Shown piece after piece: positions 26,990 through 36,547 of a stretch of 64,000 bases of DNA. The number at the start of each line of letters is the position of its first letter. The first letter of the stretch is position 1. Both the position numbers and the translations under genes were made by a program. Below the pieces are notes generated by a model that did not search any database, was not told where the DNA came from, and saw nothing but the letters and a program-made list of their open reading frames with translations. Source of the DNA: an uncultured Collinsella sp. (GTDB lineage: Bacteria > Actinomycetota > Coriobacteriia > Coriobacteriales > Coriobacteriaceae); assembly GCA_900542085.1 (NCBI GenBank), contig UQMK01000006.1, forward strand, positions 25,148 to 89,147, given 5' to 3'.

Positions 26990-28651
26990 CTACTCGATCG
27001 AGAAGATCACGGGATAGAGCGACTGCTCGCCACGATGGGCGTCGATCTCCAGGTCGGGCTGAGCCTCCTCGATGGCGTCGACGATCTCCTGGAAGGCCTC
27101 ATCGGACAGCTCCTCGCCGGCCAGAATCGTCAGCGCGTCGCCCTCCTCTTCCTCCTGCATGCGGTTAATGCAGTCGAGCGTGACCTGCTTCACATCGGAG
27201 CCGACCACGTCGATAGAACCGGCAATGATGCCCATGACGTCACCGGAGTGAATCGGAGAGCCGTCAGAGGCGCTGGAATCGCGCACGGCACGGGTAACCT
27301 CGCCATCGCGAACCTCGCTGATGGCGTCGACCATGGCAGCGACGGCGTCCTCAAGCTCGGAATCGGGCAGGACCGCGAACAGCGCGGAGAACGCCTGCGG
27401 GACGGTCTTGGTGGGAACGACGGCGACCTTCTTGTCGGTGCAGGCAGAGGCGGCGGCCTCAGCAGCCATGCGGATGTTGCCGTTATTGGGCAGGATAATG
27501 ACCGAAGTCGCGTTGACCTGGTCCACCGCGCCGAGCAGGTCGGCGGTCGAGGGGTTCATGGTCTGGCCACCCGAGACGATCACGTCGACGCCGAGGGACT
27601 TGAGGATATCGGCCTCGCCGGAGCCGGCGGCAACGGCGACAAAACCCAGCGCCTTGGCGGGCTCGGCGGCCTTTTCCTGGTCCTCGTGAATCTTGGCCGT
27701 ACGGTCGTGGGCCTCCATCTCCATGTTGTGGATAAAGACCTCATAGATCTGACCAAGCTGAAGCATGTGCTCGAGCACCAGGTTGGGGGTGTTGGAGTGC
27801 ACGTGGATCTTGTAGTCGGGATAGGCACCAACGAGCAGCTCACAGTCGCCCATAGAGCCCAGAAACTTCAGGCACTCATCCTCGTCAAAGGGAGCATCGG
27901 CCTTAAAGAGGAACTCGTTGCAGTAACGGAACTCCGAGCCCTCCCAGTCGTCGTTGGCCTCGATCTCAACGCGATCAAGGGCGGCGTCGCGGGCAGAGCC
28001 GGCGGAATCAAACGTGGCGGAGAAATCCTCGACCACGGTGCTGCGGCCAAGAGCGGCGGCAACAAAGTTCTCAAGGAAGATGGCAAAGCCAAAGGCGCCG
28101 GAGTCTACCACTCCGTTCTCCTTCAGAACGGGCAGCAGGTCGGGCGTGCGGGCGACGGACTGGTAGGCCTCGACGACGATAGCATCGAGCGCGTCCTCGG
28201 CCGAAAACTTCTTCTTTTCGCATTCGTCGGCCTTGGTCGAGACATCACGCAGCACCGTGAGAATCGTGCCCTCGATGGGCTTGCGGACGGCCTGGAAGGC
28301 GACCTTGACGGCGCGACGGAAGGCGAAGGCGATGTTGGCAGACGTGATGGGCTCATCGGCAGAGACGAGACCCTCGGCCACGCCGCGCAGGATCTGTGAG
28401 GTGATGACGCCGGAGTTGCCGCGGGCACCCATCAGGGATCCGTGGGTGATGGCGCCGGCGATGGCCTCCATATCGGCATCGGCGGGAAGGGCGGAAAGCT
28501 CCTTGGTCACCGAGGCAAGCGTGAGCGACATGTTGGTGCCGGTGTCGCCGTCGGGTACGGGGAAGACGTTGAGCTTGTTGATCTCCTCGGCCTTGTCGGA
28601 AACGGCAGCCGCAGCGATCGGAAAACAGGTGCGAATGGTCTTTGCAATCAT
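26990..28651 (-). CDS. DAK2-domain protein, fatty-acid-kinase-like (FakA/YloV)
   Basis: A 553-residue protein with an N-terminal DhaL/DAK2 ATP-binding domain: NVFPVPDGDTGTNMSLTL at residues 29-46 holds the metal-binding aspartates. The C-terminal part has the YloV-type middle and C-terminal domains (NVFPVPDGDTGTNM ... QTMNPSTADLL). In Firmicutes FakA phosphorylates exogenous fatty acids bound by FakB; no FakB is next door here. The Asp23 gene is 27 bases upstream, the usual partner (asp23-yloV-recG). Confidence 0.93.
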   Translation of the reverse strand: MIAKTIRTCFPIAAAAVSDKAEEINKLNVFPVPDGDTGTNMSLTLASVTKELSALPADADMEAIAGAITHGSLMGARGNSGVITSQILRGVAEGLVSADEPITSANIAFAFRRAVKVAFQAVRKPIEGTILTVLRDVSTKADECEKKKFSAEDALDAIVVEAYQSVARTPDLLPVLKENGVVDSGAFGFAIFLENFVAAALGRSTVVEDFSATFDSAGSARDAALDRVEIEANDDWEGSEFRYCNEFLFKADAPFDEDECLKFLGSMGDCELLVGAYPDYKIHVHSNTPNLVLEHMLQLGQIYEVFIHNMEMEAHDRTAKIHEDQEKAAEPAKALGFVAVAAGSGEADILKSLGVDVIVSGGQTMNPSTADLLGAVDQVNATSVIILPNNGNIRMAAEAAASACTDKKVAVVPTKTVPQAFSALFAVLPDSELEDAVAAMVDAISEVRDGEVTRAVRDSSASDGSPIHSGDVMGIIAGSIDVVGSDVKQVTLDCINRMQEEEEGDALTILAGEELSDEAFQEIVDAIEEAQPDLEIDAHRGEQSLYPVIFSIE

Positions 28652-28678
28652 GGGTATTTGAATCTCCGTTTTCGGATG

Positions 28679-29035
28679 CTAGTTCAGACGGCTCTTGAGC
28701 GCGTCGATGTGGATGCCGATCTTAAGGCTGGCGGGATCGATCTGGGCGATCTCCTGCAGGGTAAAGGCAACGGAGCTCGAAAGATTGTGGCAGACGGACT
28801 TCATGTTGACGCCGTTCTCGAGCACGACGTGAAGATCGACCGTAAGGCCGTTCTCGTCGGCGGAGACAAGCACGCCCTTGCGGAGGCGCTGACCGGCAAG
28901 CAGGCGCACGCTCTCGGCGCCCTGGAGCTGTTCGGCCATACCGACGACGCCATAGCACGTCATCGCGGCATAACCGGCAATATCGGCAATAACGTCGTTC
29001 GAGACGCTCAGACTGCCGTTAATGGTCTCAGACAC
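28679..29035 (-). CDS. Asp23/Gls24 family envelope stress protein
   Basis: A 118-residue small protein. The GTG start at 29035 was chosen because AAGGAG precedes it by six bases; the longer frame to 29068 has no such site. VIADIAGYAAMTCYGVVGMAE and VLVSADENGLTVDLHVVLENG match the Asp23 family. The family associates with the membrane and responds to envelope stress. It precedes the DAK2 kinase, its common partner. Confidence 0.9.
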   Translation of the reverse strand: MSETINGSLSVSNDVIADIAGYAAMTCYGVVGMAEQLQGAESVRLLAGQRLRKGVLVSADENGLTVDLHVVLENGVNMKSVCHNLSSSVAFTLQEIAQIDPASLKIGIHIDALKSRLN

Positions 29036-29192
29036 AAGAATCTCCTTATCTGGTGCTCGCGGCACCATGTCGTGGGAGCAATCATCGTAATATTCTACAA
29101 CGAGCGCGCCATGTTGAGGTGGTGGGTCACGGGATTACATCCTCGACACGAAATGTTGATATGGCAACGTTCGCGCCAGTCTATCGCGGCAA

Positions 29193-29224
29193 GAAAAAAC
29201 CCGCCGCATAAGCGACGGGTTTTA
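29193..29224 (-). terminator. Terminator after the tRNA-Asn genes
   Basis: AAAACCCGTCGC and GCGGCGGGTTTTTT pair with a short loop and end in U6 on the minus strand, right after the tRNA-Asn pair. Confidence 0.9.
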
Positions 29225-29229
29225 CAACC

Positions 29230-29304
29230 TGGCTCCCCGGGTAGGACTCGAACCTACAACAGCGCGGTTAACAGCCGCGTGCTCTACCATTGAGCTACCG
29301 AGGA
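29230..29304 (-). tRNA. tRNA-Asn(GTT), copy 1
   Basis: 75 bases including a genomically encoded CCA end. The acceptor stem TCCTCGG/CCGGGGA pairs with one G-U, the anticodon loop is CTGTTAA (anticodon GTT), and the T-arm is GTAGGTTCGAGTCCTAC. It decodes AAC and AAU. Transcribed with copy 2 upstream. Confidence 0.97.
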
Positions 29305-29337
29305 ATTTAAAAGCCCAACGGAAAGGGCTGAAAATTC

Positions 29338-29412
29338 TGGCTCCCCGGGTAGGACTCGAACCTACAACAGCGCGGTTAACAGCCGCGTGCTCTACCATTG
29401 AGCTACCGAGGA
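29338..29412 (-). tRNA. tRNA-Asn(GTT), copy 2
   Basis: Sequence identical to copy 1, including the encoded CCA, separated from it by a 33-base spacer. A tandem duplication of the same tRNA. Confidence 0.97.
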
Positions 29413-29530
29413 ATAGGTGCGTGCTCTCAAGCAACGAAGTTTATTATACGGACGAATCAGCTTAGGGCAAGAACTTTTTTGAGAATTTTTCCGACCTAGT
29501 CGTTTAAGAACGTCCCCAACGACTACATGA

Positions 29531-29564
29531 AAGCGCCCTCAAGCGGATGTGCTTGAGGGCGCTT
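29531..29564 (-). terminator. Terminator after rpoD
   Basis: AGAAGCGCCCTCAAGC and GCTTGAGGGCGCTTTC form a stem of about 14 bp with an eight-base loop, just downstream of the rpoD stop. Confidence 0.85.
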
Positions 29565-29573
29565 CTTGCTTGA

Positions 29574-30920
29574 CTAGCTTTCGATATAGTCTTTGAGTTT
29601 GCTGGAGCGGCTGGGGTGGCGGAGCTTGGCCAGGGTCTTGGACTCGATCTGGCGGATGCGCTCACGCGTGACGCCAAACTCGCGGCCGACTTCCTCGAGC
29701 GTACGGGGATGTCCGTCGACAAGGCCAAAGCGCAGCTCGATAACCTTGCGCTCACGATCGGCAAGCGAGTCGAGCACCTGGGTGAGCTGTTCTTGCAGCA
29801 TGGAGAAGCTGGCGGCATCGGGCGGAACGATAGCCTGGGAGTCCTCGATGAAGTCGCCCAGCTGGGAATCTTCTTCCTCGCCGATGGGGGTCTCGAGCGA
29901 CACGGGCTCCTGCGAGATCTTCTGGATCTCGCGGACGCGGTCGGCGCTCATGTCCATCTCGGCACCGATCTCCTCGGGAGTCGGGTCGCGACCCAGGTCC
30001 TGAAGGAGCTGGCGCTGCACGCGGACGAGCTTGTTGATGGTCTCGACCATGTGCACGGGAATACGGATGGTACGGGCCTGGTCGGCGATAGCACGCGTGA
30101 TGGCCTGACGGATCCACCACGTGGCGTACGTGGAGAACTTAAAGCCCTTCTGGTAGTCGAACTTCTCGACGGCGCGAATCAGGCCGAGGTTGCCCTCCTG
30201 GATCAGGTCCAGGAACAGCATGCCGCGACCGACGTAGCGCTTGGCGATGGAGACGACCAGACGCAGGTTGGCGCTGATGAGCGCCTGCTTGGCCTCGAGA
30301 CCAACGTTCTCGATACGGGTCAGGCGACGCATCTCGGAGCGGGTGAGCTCAATCTCGCCCGCCTCGGCGGCCTCGAGCTTCTCGGTGGCCTCGAGACCGG
30401 CCTCGATCTTCATGGCCAGATCGACCTCTTCGGAGGCGGTCAGCAGGTCGACCTTACCGATCTCCTTAAGGTACATACGAACCGGGTCGCCGGTCAGCAT
30501 CACCGTGGAGGCATCGATGCCACGCACGCGCGAACGCGAACGGGACGTGCGCACGGTGCGCTTCTTCTTGCTCTTGGAAGAACCCATCTCGGCGTCGGCC
30601 TGGCGGGCCATCTTAAGCTCGTGATCGTCGAGCGAGCCGGAATCGTGCTCGTCGTCATCGAAATCGTCGGTATCGCTATCGTTATCGTCATCGTCGACGT
30701 CCATGGGGGCGTCGTCGTTTCCGCTCGCGGAGATAATCTGGATGCCGCTGTTGCGCAGCGCGGAATACACCGCGTTGAGCTGCTCATCAGTAACATCGAT
30801 ATCCTTCAGGGCGACCTGAATCTCGTCCTCGGTTACCGAAGTCCTGTTTGAGCCGTTGCCCATGAGCTTTGCAACGTAGGATTCCAGCCCAGTACCCGTG
30901 CTCTCACTCTTTTTTGGCAC
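29574..30920 (-). CDS. rpoD: RNA polymerase primary sigma factor
   Basis: The housekeeping sigma-70 factor. A short region-1.1-like N-terminus and an acidic Asp/Glu tract (residues about 70-105) are followed by DPVRMYLKEIGKVDLL (region 1.2), KFSTYATWWIRQAITRAI (2.3-2.4), and GVTRERIRQIESKTLAKLRHP (4.2). GTG at 30920 (VPKKSEST) has AGGGAGA upstream. Length 448. Downstream of dnaG, as in many actinobacteria. Confidence 0.97.
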   Translation of the reverse strand: MPKKSESTGTGLESYVAKLMGNGSNRTSVTEDEIQVALKDIDVTDEQLNAVYSALRNSGIQIISASGNDDAPMDVDDDDNDSDTDDFDDDEHDSGSLDDHELKMARQADAEMGSSKSKKKRTVRTSRSRSRVRGIDASTVMLTGDPVRMYLKEIGKVDLLTASEEVDLAMKIEAGLEATEKLEAAEAGEIELTRSEMRRLTRIENVGLEAKQALISANLRLVVSIAKRYVGRGMLFLDLIQEGNLGLIRAVEKFDYQKGFKFSTYATWWIRQAITRAIADQARTIRIPVHMVETINKLVRVQRQLLQDLGRDPTPEEIGAEMDMSADRVREIQKISQEPVSLETPIGEEEDSQLGDFIEDSQAIVPPDAASFSMLQEQLTQVLDSLADRERKVIELRFGLVDGHPRTLEEVGREFGVTRERIRQIESKTLAKLRHPSRSSKLKDYIES

Positions 30921-31030
30921 AGATTCTCCCTTCATAGTCCACAGGACTCATTACTTTAGCACACACATTGACGTCTATACCCAAAATTCAGACTGGATAT
31001 AGGCGTAAATACGCTGGTTGACCACAACAT

Positions 31031-33145
31031 CTAGGCCTGGTCGGCGCCCGCCGTCTCCAAACCGATCAAACGGAACGGATCCGCCACGCCACCGATCGAC
31101 TTTTGGAGCTCGCGCTGGCGCTGAGAATCTTGCATCGCTTGCATCGTCAGCACACGGCGCGCCTCATCGTCGAGCGACCGGTCCTGACGTAGCTTAGCCT
31201 GTGCGGCGCGCATGCGGCGCTTGATGGTGTAGAGCTCGAGGGTATCGAGCATAAACACGATGTTCGTCTCGGTGGGGTGCTTGCTCGTCGACGAAATACG
31301 CCCGGCGCTGACAAGCGACGCTGCCTCGGGACACACCGCGCGCGCCGCATCCATGCACGCCGTGGGGTCGGTGCCCGGCGGCGTCGCAAGCACGGCCCAC
31401 GCGATGGACTCGTGACGCGGATCCACCCACTCGATCGAGCAGATGCGGTCGGCATACGTGCGGAACAGGTCGGGATAGCTCGTGAGCATCGTCAGCAGCT
31501 CGCGCTCCCCCGCCAAAGACTTTCGTTCCAGGTCGGTCAGCACGATCGGCATCGTCGGTGCCGCAGACGCGTCCGTTGCACCGGCAACCGGCGCCGCGCC
31601 ATCCATGCCAACCGGCACATCGATCGGAGGCATGTCGTCGACGACCTCGACCGGCGCGGCCCCATAGGCCTCGAGCGGCACATAGTCGTACGGCTCTTCC
31701 TCGACCGGTGTGGACACCGGCGGCGTCGCACCCGACGCCCAGGTGCCGCGAGACGCCCCCTGCGAACCAGACGCCCGACCGCCTGCGCTGCCTGCGCGCT
31801 CGGTCTGCGCCCGCTGGCGCTCGTAGTTCTGCTCGCGACGACGCTCGGCGTCCTCACGCTTGGCAACATCGCGAAACACACGGCCTGAGCTCGAACGCAC
31901 CGTCTCCAGATCCAAACCCAGCAGGTCGGCAATCTGGATAAAGTACGTATCGATCATGTAGCTATCGCGCAGCGGATAGATGAGTGTCAGTGCGTCCTCG
32001 AGCGCTTTGGCACGACCGCCCGGCGTGGTAATGTCGCTCGACTCCTGCAGCGAGCGGTACACAAAGTCCATGAGGGGCTCGGCGGCATCGATGCGCGCCT
32101 GCAGCGCCTCGCCGCCATGCGCGGTAATGAACTCCATGGGGTCGTTGCCGTCGGGAAGCACCACGCAGCGCAGGTCCATCGAATCCTGCTCGATAAACTG
32201 AATCGCGCGGCGCGCGGCCTTTTGACCGGCGGCGTCGCCATCGAACATATATACAATACGCTTGGCAAAACGGGTGAGCGTCTTTACATGATGTTCCGTC
32301 AGCGCCGTGCCCAGCGTGGCGACGACGTTTTTGATCCCCGCCTCCCAGCAGGCGATGCAATCGGTATAGCCCTCCACCACAATGGCAGTATCCTGCGCGA
32401 CGATAAACTCCTTGGCCCAATTAAAGCCGTAGAGGTTTCGCTTTTTATGGAACACGCTCGTCTCGGCGGTGTTGAGGTACTTAGGCTGGCCGTCGCCCAT
32501 AATGCGCCCGCCAAAGGCGATGTTATGACCTTGCTCATCAAAGATGGGAAACATCACGCGGTCGTAAAAACGGTCGGCAAGCTGCCCGCGCCCACGGCTC
32601 ACGGCCACGTTGGCGTCAATCATCTCCTGCGGGGTAAAACCCGCCTGCGACAGATGCGACACCAGCGTGTTGCGGCCCGGCGCAAATCCCAAACAGTAGC
32701 GGCGGCAGACATCGCCACCCATACCTCGGCTGGCGAAATACTCGCGCGGACGGCTGTCCTTACCACGCATAAGCATGGTGTGATAGAACTGGGCGGTCTC
32801 GGCACACAGGTCATAGATGCGGGCGCGCTTGGTGCCGCGCTCACGATGGGAGCCGGTATCGTGCAGCTCAATGCCGGCACGGTCGGCCAGGTAGCGAATC
32901 GACTCGGGAAAGCTCAGGTTCTCGCGCTTCATGATGTAGGTGAAGACGTCGCCACCCTCGCCACAGCCAAAGCAGTGCCACACCTGCGTGGCGGGGATAA
33001 TGTGAAACGACGGGGTCTTTTCGCCATGGAAGGGGCAGCAACCCCAAAACTCATGGCCGCGAGGCTTGAGCTCAACCGTTTCCTGCACGATGGCAACCAG
33101 ATCGGACGCAGCGCGTACCTGGTCTTTTTCCTCATCGCTAATCAC
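31031..33145 (-). CDS. dnaG: DNA primase
   Basis: Makes RNA primers for replication. The zinc-binding CCPFHGEKTPSFHIIP...HCFGCGEGGD motif starts near residue 35, the TOPRIM domain (VVEGYTDCIACWEAGIKN...YMFDGDAAGQKAA) is near 260-320, and the C-terminal part interacts with the helicase. At 704 residues it is longer than E. coli DnaG (581) because of a Pro/Ala/Arg-rich linker around 445-510. It overlaps ribF by eight bases and lies just upstream of rpoD. Confidence 0.96.
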   Translation of the reverse strand: MISDEEKDQVRAASDLVAIVQETVELKPRGHEFWGCCPFHGEKTPSFHIIPATQVWHCFGCGEGGDVFTYIMKRENLSFPESIRYLADRAGIELHDTGSHRERGTKRARIYDLCAETAQFYHTMLMRGKDSRPREYFASRGMGGDVCRRYCLGFAPGRNTLVSHLSQAGFTPQEMIDANVAVSRGRGQLADRFYDRVMFPIFDEQGHNIAFGGRIMGDGQPKYLNTAETSVFHKKRNLYGFNWAKEFIVAQDTAIVVEGYTDCIACWEAGIKNVVATLGTALTEHHVKTLTRFAKRIVYMFDGDAAGQKAARRAIQFIEQDSMDLRCVVLPDGNDPMEFITAHGGEALQARIDAAEPLMDFVYRSLQESSDITTPGGRAKALEDALTLIYPLRDSYMIDTYFIQIADLLGLDLETVRSSSGRVFRDVAKREDAERRREQNYERQRAQTERAGSAGGRASGSQGASRGTWASGATPPVSTPVEEEPYDYVPLEAYGAAPVEVVDDMPPIDVPVGMDGAAPVAGATDASAAPTMPIVLTDLERKSLAGERELLTMLTSYPDLFRTYADRICSIEWVDPRHESIAWAVLATPPGTDPTACMDAARAVCPEAASLVSAGRISSTSKHPTETNIVFMLDTLELYTIKRRMRAAQAKLRQDRSLDDEARRVLTMQAMQDSQRQRELQKSIGGVADPFRLIGLETAGADQA

Positions 33146-34145
33146 AGATGCTCACCCCCTGCTCACCCAAGTTATGGCGAATATCGTCAATATTACCCTC
33201 GACGTTCGCGATAAGCTCGTCCAGCGAATCGAACACGCTCGATGGGCGCAGCCAGCGCGTAAACGCCAGCGACACCGAGGCGCCGTACAGGTCGCCCGCA
33301 TACCCGATCAAGTTGGCCTCGAGATGCGCCGAGGCGGCATCGTCGGCATACGTCGGCGGCAGGCCCACGTTGACGGCAGCAGGCCACACGGTATCGTCGA
33401 CCAGCACCAGGCCCTCGTAGACGCCATCGGCAGGCACCTGAATGCCATCGGGCACCTGGATATTTGCCGTGGGAAAACCCATGTCGGAGCCCTGGTGACG
33501 ACCGCCGGCAACAACACCTCGCAGCATATACGGGCGGCCGAGCAGCTCGGCGGCAAGCTCAACATGACCCTGGCGGAGCTCCTGGCGAATACGGGTAGCG
33601 CAGACCGTCTGTCCATCGACGCACAGCAGCTCGTGGCCATAGACGTCAACGTCGCGCTCGGCTCCCCATTCTTTCATCTCGGCAACGCCCGAGGCACCGC
33701 CGCGGCCCAGCCTAAAGTCGCTACCCACGCGAATCGAGCGGATATCGACGACGCGCGACAGCAGCTTAAGAAAGCCTACGTGGTCGAGTGCCGCCACCGC
33801 AGGAGTAAAGGGAACGGCCACGACCGCATCGACCCCGGTGAGAGCCAGGGCATGCAGACGGTCGGCCGTCGTCATCAGTTTTTGCGCGGGCGTAGGGCTC
33901 ACCACCACGTCCGGGTCGGGATCGAAGGTGACCACGACCGCCTTGCAGCCGTGGTCACGCGCATCGCGAACGACCGCGTCGATCAGCTCGCGATGCCCCC
34001 GATGCACGCCGTCGAACACGCCGATGGCGATCGACGCGGCGCCCAGGCACGCGCAATCATCAAACGCATCGGCGGCAACGATGCAGGCTTCATCCGACTC
34101 GCCCGCGAAAAAAATACGCGAGAGCTCGTGGGAGGCCAGCATCAT
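33138..34145 (-). CDS. ribF: Bifunctional riboflavin kinase / FAD synthetase
   Basis: Converts riboflavin to FMN and FMN to FAD. The N-terminal FAD-synthetase motif GVFDGVHRGHREL is near residues 42-54, and the C-terminal flavokinase domain has GFPTANIQVP and GVYEGLVLV. Length 335. It overlaps dnaG by eight bases and truB by four. truB-ribF is a standard pairing. Confidence 0.95.
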   Translation of the reverse strand: MMLASHELSRIFFAGESDEACIVAADAFDDCACLGAASIAIGVFDGVHRGHRELIDAVVRDARDHGCKAVVVTFDPDPDVVVSPTPAQKLMTTADRLHALALTGVDAVVAVPFTPAVAALDHVGFLKLLSRVVDIRSIRVGSDFRLGRGGASGVAEMKEWGAERDVDVYGHELLCVDGQTVCATRIRQELRQGHVELAAELLGRPYMLRGVVAGGRHQGSDMGFPTANIQVPDGIQVPADGVYEGLVLVDDTVWPAAVNVGLPPTYADDAASAHLEANLIGYAGDLYGASVSLAFTRWLRPSSVFDSLDELIANVEGNIDDIRHNLGEQGVSICD

Positions 34146-35074
34146 CGAACACCTCCGATCGCCTGCGGAAAGACATGCTCCATAACAAAGCGGCCGCCCT
34201 CGATACGGGCAAGCGCCTTGAGCCCGCCATCGAGCACCAGCGCAAACGGCGCCTTCGACGCATCGAAGCTCGCAAGCGCGCGCTCAATAGGAATACGACG
34301 TCCGCACAGCAGATCGTCGGCAAGATCACCCGGCAAGTCGACGCGCGTGGCGCCCAGTGCCGCAACGGGATCCAGGGCAAAGCCGGCAGCGGACTCGGCA
34401 GAAAGTTCCTCGACCGCATGGCAGGCACCGATGGAAACAACACCGGAGGCCGTACGGCGCAATGCAGAAATATGCGCCGCGTTGTCGCAGGCACGACCCA
34501 GATCGCGAGCGAGCGCACGGATATAGGTGCCCTTACTCACCGAAAACGCCACGGTCCAAACGCAAACGTCGTCCTCGCCGCCCACGGCAATCAGGTCGGC
34601 TGAGTACACCTCGACCGGACGCGGGGGCAGTGACACGGCATTGCCCTCACGCGCAGCCTTATAGGCGCGCACGCCGTTGACCGAAATGGCCGAAAACGCC
34701 GGAGGCACCTGCATCTGCGGGCCCAGCATGGCGGACAGGCGCTCGCGGGCATAGGCCGGATCGCGCAGGTCGGCGGCAATGGGCACTGTGCGGACGGCCT
34801 CGCCTTCCGCATCATCGGTATTGGTCTCGACGCCAAACGAGATGTCGGCGACGTAGCTTTTGGTATCGAGCGTGAGCATGCCCAGCAGACGCGTTGCCTG
34901 GCCCACGCCCACCACCATGACACCCGATGCCATGGGGTCGAGCGTTCCGGCATGACCGACGCGCCGCTCATGGAGGGCGCGTCGGCATTGCGAAACCACG
35001 TCGTGGGACGTGCAGCCCACCGGCTTATCGACGGCGAGCAGCAGATTAAGTTGAGAAGGTGTACGACGAGCCAT
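34142..35074 (-). CDS. truB: tRNA pseudouridine-55 synthase
   Basis: Isomerises U55 in the T-loop of tRNAs. DKPVGCTSHDVV and GHAGTLDPMASGVMVVGVG (catalytic Asp in TLDP) are the TruB signatures near the N-terminus. Length 310. It overlaps ribF by four bases (ATGA-type), and lies 15 bases from the DHH gene upstream. Confidence 0.96.
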   Translation of the reverse strand: MARRTPSQLNLLLAVDKPVGCTSHDVVSQCRRALHERRVGHAGTLDPMASGVMVVGVGQATRLLGMLTLDTKSYVADISFGVETNTDDAEGEAVRTVPIAADLRDPAYARERLSAMLGPQMQVPPAFSAISVNGVRAYKAAREGNAVSLPPRPVEVYSADLIAVGGEDDVCVWTVAFSVSKGTYIRALARDLGRACDNAAHISALRRTASGVVSIGACHAVEELSAESAAGFALDPVAALGATRVDLPGDLADDLLCGRRIPIERALASFDASKAPFALVLDGGLKALARIEGGRFVMEHVFPQAIGGVR

Positions 35075-35089
35075 GTACCATCCAAAAAG

Positions 35090-36133
35090 TTAGAGCTCGA
35101 CGGTCACCGAAGCGGGATCCTCCCCTACCAGCTCGGCCAGCATGGGAAGTGCCGCGGTGAGCGTCTCGGAAATCGTTCCGGCGTTGGTAAAGCCGGCAGC
35201 AGCGTGGTGCCCACCTCCGCCAAAGTTGGCCGCAATCTCGGAAACATCAAGTTCGCCCTTGGAGCGCAGGTTGCCGCGCACCTTGGTATCGCCCTCGATG
35301 CCCTTAAGGAACAGGCAGACCTCGACGCCCATCACCGCGCGCACCACATCGACCAGGCCGTCGCACTCGTCCGAGGTGACGCCGCAGTCCTTAAGGTCGC
35401 TCTCGTAGGCGTAACTATACGCCACGCGCCCGTGCGCGACCGTCTTGATGCGACCCATGACGATGGACTTGAGGTGCAAGAACTCGACACGCATGCTCTG
35501 GTATACCTCGAGCGCGACGCGCGCCGGATCGGCACCGTGCGCCACCAGACGAGAAGCAGCATGAAATGCTGCGGCATCGGCGTTCTGATACTGAAAACGA
35601 CCGGTGTCGGTAACCAGGCCGCACAGCAGGCAGGTGGCGATGCTGTCGCTTGCGGTAATACCGCAATCGTCCAAAAAGCGGTCGATGATCATGGCGCAAG
35701 CAGCGGCATTGACACACCTGAGGCTGACCTCGGCAAACTCCTCGCGTGCCGGGTGATGATCAAAGCAAGCCACGTGGGCCGAACGACGCAGGACCTCGGC
35801 GGAATTATTGAGGCGCTCGACGACCGGCACGTCTACCGAAATGAACAGGTCCGGGTTGCCGGTGTAGGCAGATGCCGGCACCAGAAGATCGGCACCCTCC
35901 ATAAAACGGTAGATACGCGGAACGGGATCGTCGTCTGCCAACAGCAGGGCGATGTCCTTGTCGGGAAACACCTTCATAAGCGAAAGGCCAAGGCCCAACA
36001 CGGAGCCCAGGGCATCGCCATCGGGAGAGGTGTGACCCGAGATCGCAATGGAGGACGCATCCTCGATAAGCTCGAGGATGCGTCGTTTAATATCTGCAGA
36101 CTCGCACGAGGCGAGATCGGCGGAATTAGTCAT
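35090..36133 (-). CDS. DHH/DHHA1 phosphoesterase, NrnA-like
   Basis: A 347-residue bifunctional oligoribonuclease/pAp-phosphatase-type protein. Motif GHTSPDGDALGSVLG near residue 34, CFDHHPARE near 123, and the DHHA1 glycine-rich block NFGGGGHHAAAGF near the C-terminus. Substrates in relatives are nanoRNAs and 3'-phosphoadenosine-5'-phosphate. It overlaps rbfA by eight bases and precedes truB, its usual place. Confidence 0.92.
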   Translation of the reverse strand: MTNSADLASCESADIKRRILELIEDASSIAISGHTSPDGDALGSVLGLGLSLMKVFPDKDIALLLADDDPVPRIYRFMEGADLLVPASAYTGNPDLFISVDVPVVERLNNSAEVLRRSAHVACFDHHPAREEFAEVSLRCVNAAACAMIIDRFLDDCGITASDSIATCLLCGLVTDTGRFQYQNADAAAFHAASRLVAHGADPARVALEVYQSMRVEFLHLKSIVMGRIKTVAHGRVAYSYAYESDLKDCGVTSDECDGLVDVVRAVMGVEVCLFLKGIEGDTKVRGNLRSKGELDVSEIAANFGGGGHHAAAGFTNAGTISETLTAALPMLAELVGEDPASVTVEL

Positions 36134-36536
36134 CTAAAGCTGCCTCCTGGGCGGCATCCACAATTGGGTAGCCGTCCTCGTCCTTTTCGATCGCAAGCGT
36201 GGCCGGAACGTTTTCCAGCGCACGCGTTATGCGCTCGGCCTCATCGGTCGAGCGATCGATGCGAAAATCGAGCTCGGGCGTGACGCGCCAATCGAGCGAG
36301 CGAGCCAACAGACTGCGGATGCGGCCCTTGGCGCTGGCGAGCGCCTCCATGACCTCATCGTAGCGGCTCGCATCGCACGACACGTACACGCGTGCGAACG
36401 AACGGTCCACCGCGACCTCGACCGCGGTCAGGGTGACCAGGTCGAGACGCGGATCGGAAACCTCAAAGAGCAGGATATAACCAAGCTTCTCGCGAAGCTG
36501 CTCGCCCAGACGGCGGGTTGCCTGCGTTTGCTTCAT
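36126..36536 (-). CDS. rbfA: Ribosome-binding factor A
   Basis: A 136-residue KH-type assembly factor for the 30S subunit. RRLGEQLREKLGYILLFEVSDPRL and FARVYVSCDA match the family. The start ATG lies eleven bases after the infB stop. It is the third gene of the nusA-infB-rbfA group. Confidence 0.94.
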   Translation of the reverse strand: MKQTQATRRLGEQLREKLGYILLFEVSDPRLDLVTLTAVEVAVDRSFARVYVSCDASRYDEVMEALASAKGRIRSLLARSLDWRVTPELDFRIDRSTDEAERITRALENVPATLAIEKDEDGYPIVDAAQEAALDD

Positions 36537-36547
36537 AGCGCTACCCC

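Noticed and set aside
29230..29412. tRNA-Asn genes as an integration site for the accessory island
   Set aside because: The island is about 22 kb away and no duplicated tRNA 3' end or integrase flanks it.
29222..29434. A 70-residue minus-strand frame with a repeated SSMVEHAAVNRAVVGSSPTRG segment
   Set aside because: It is a translation of the two identical tRNA-Asn genes.
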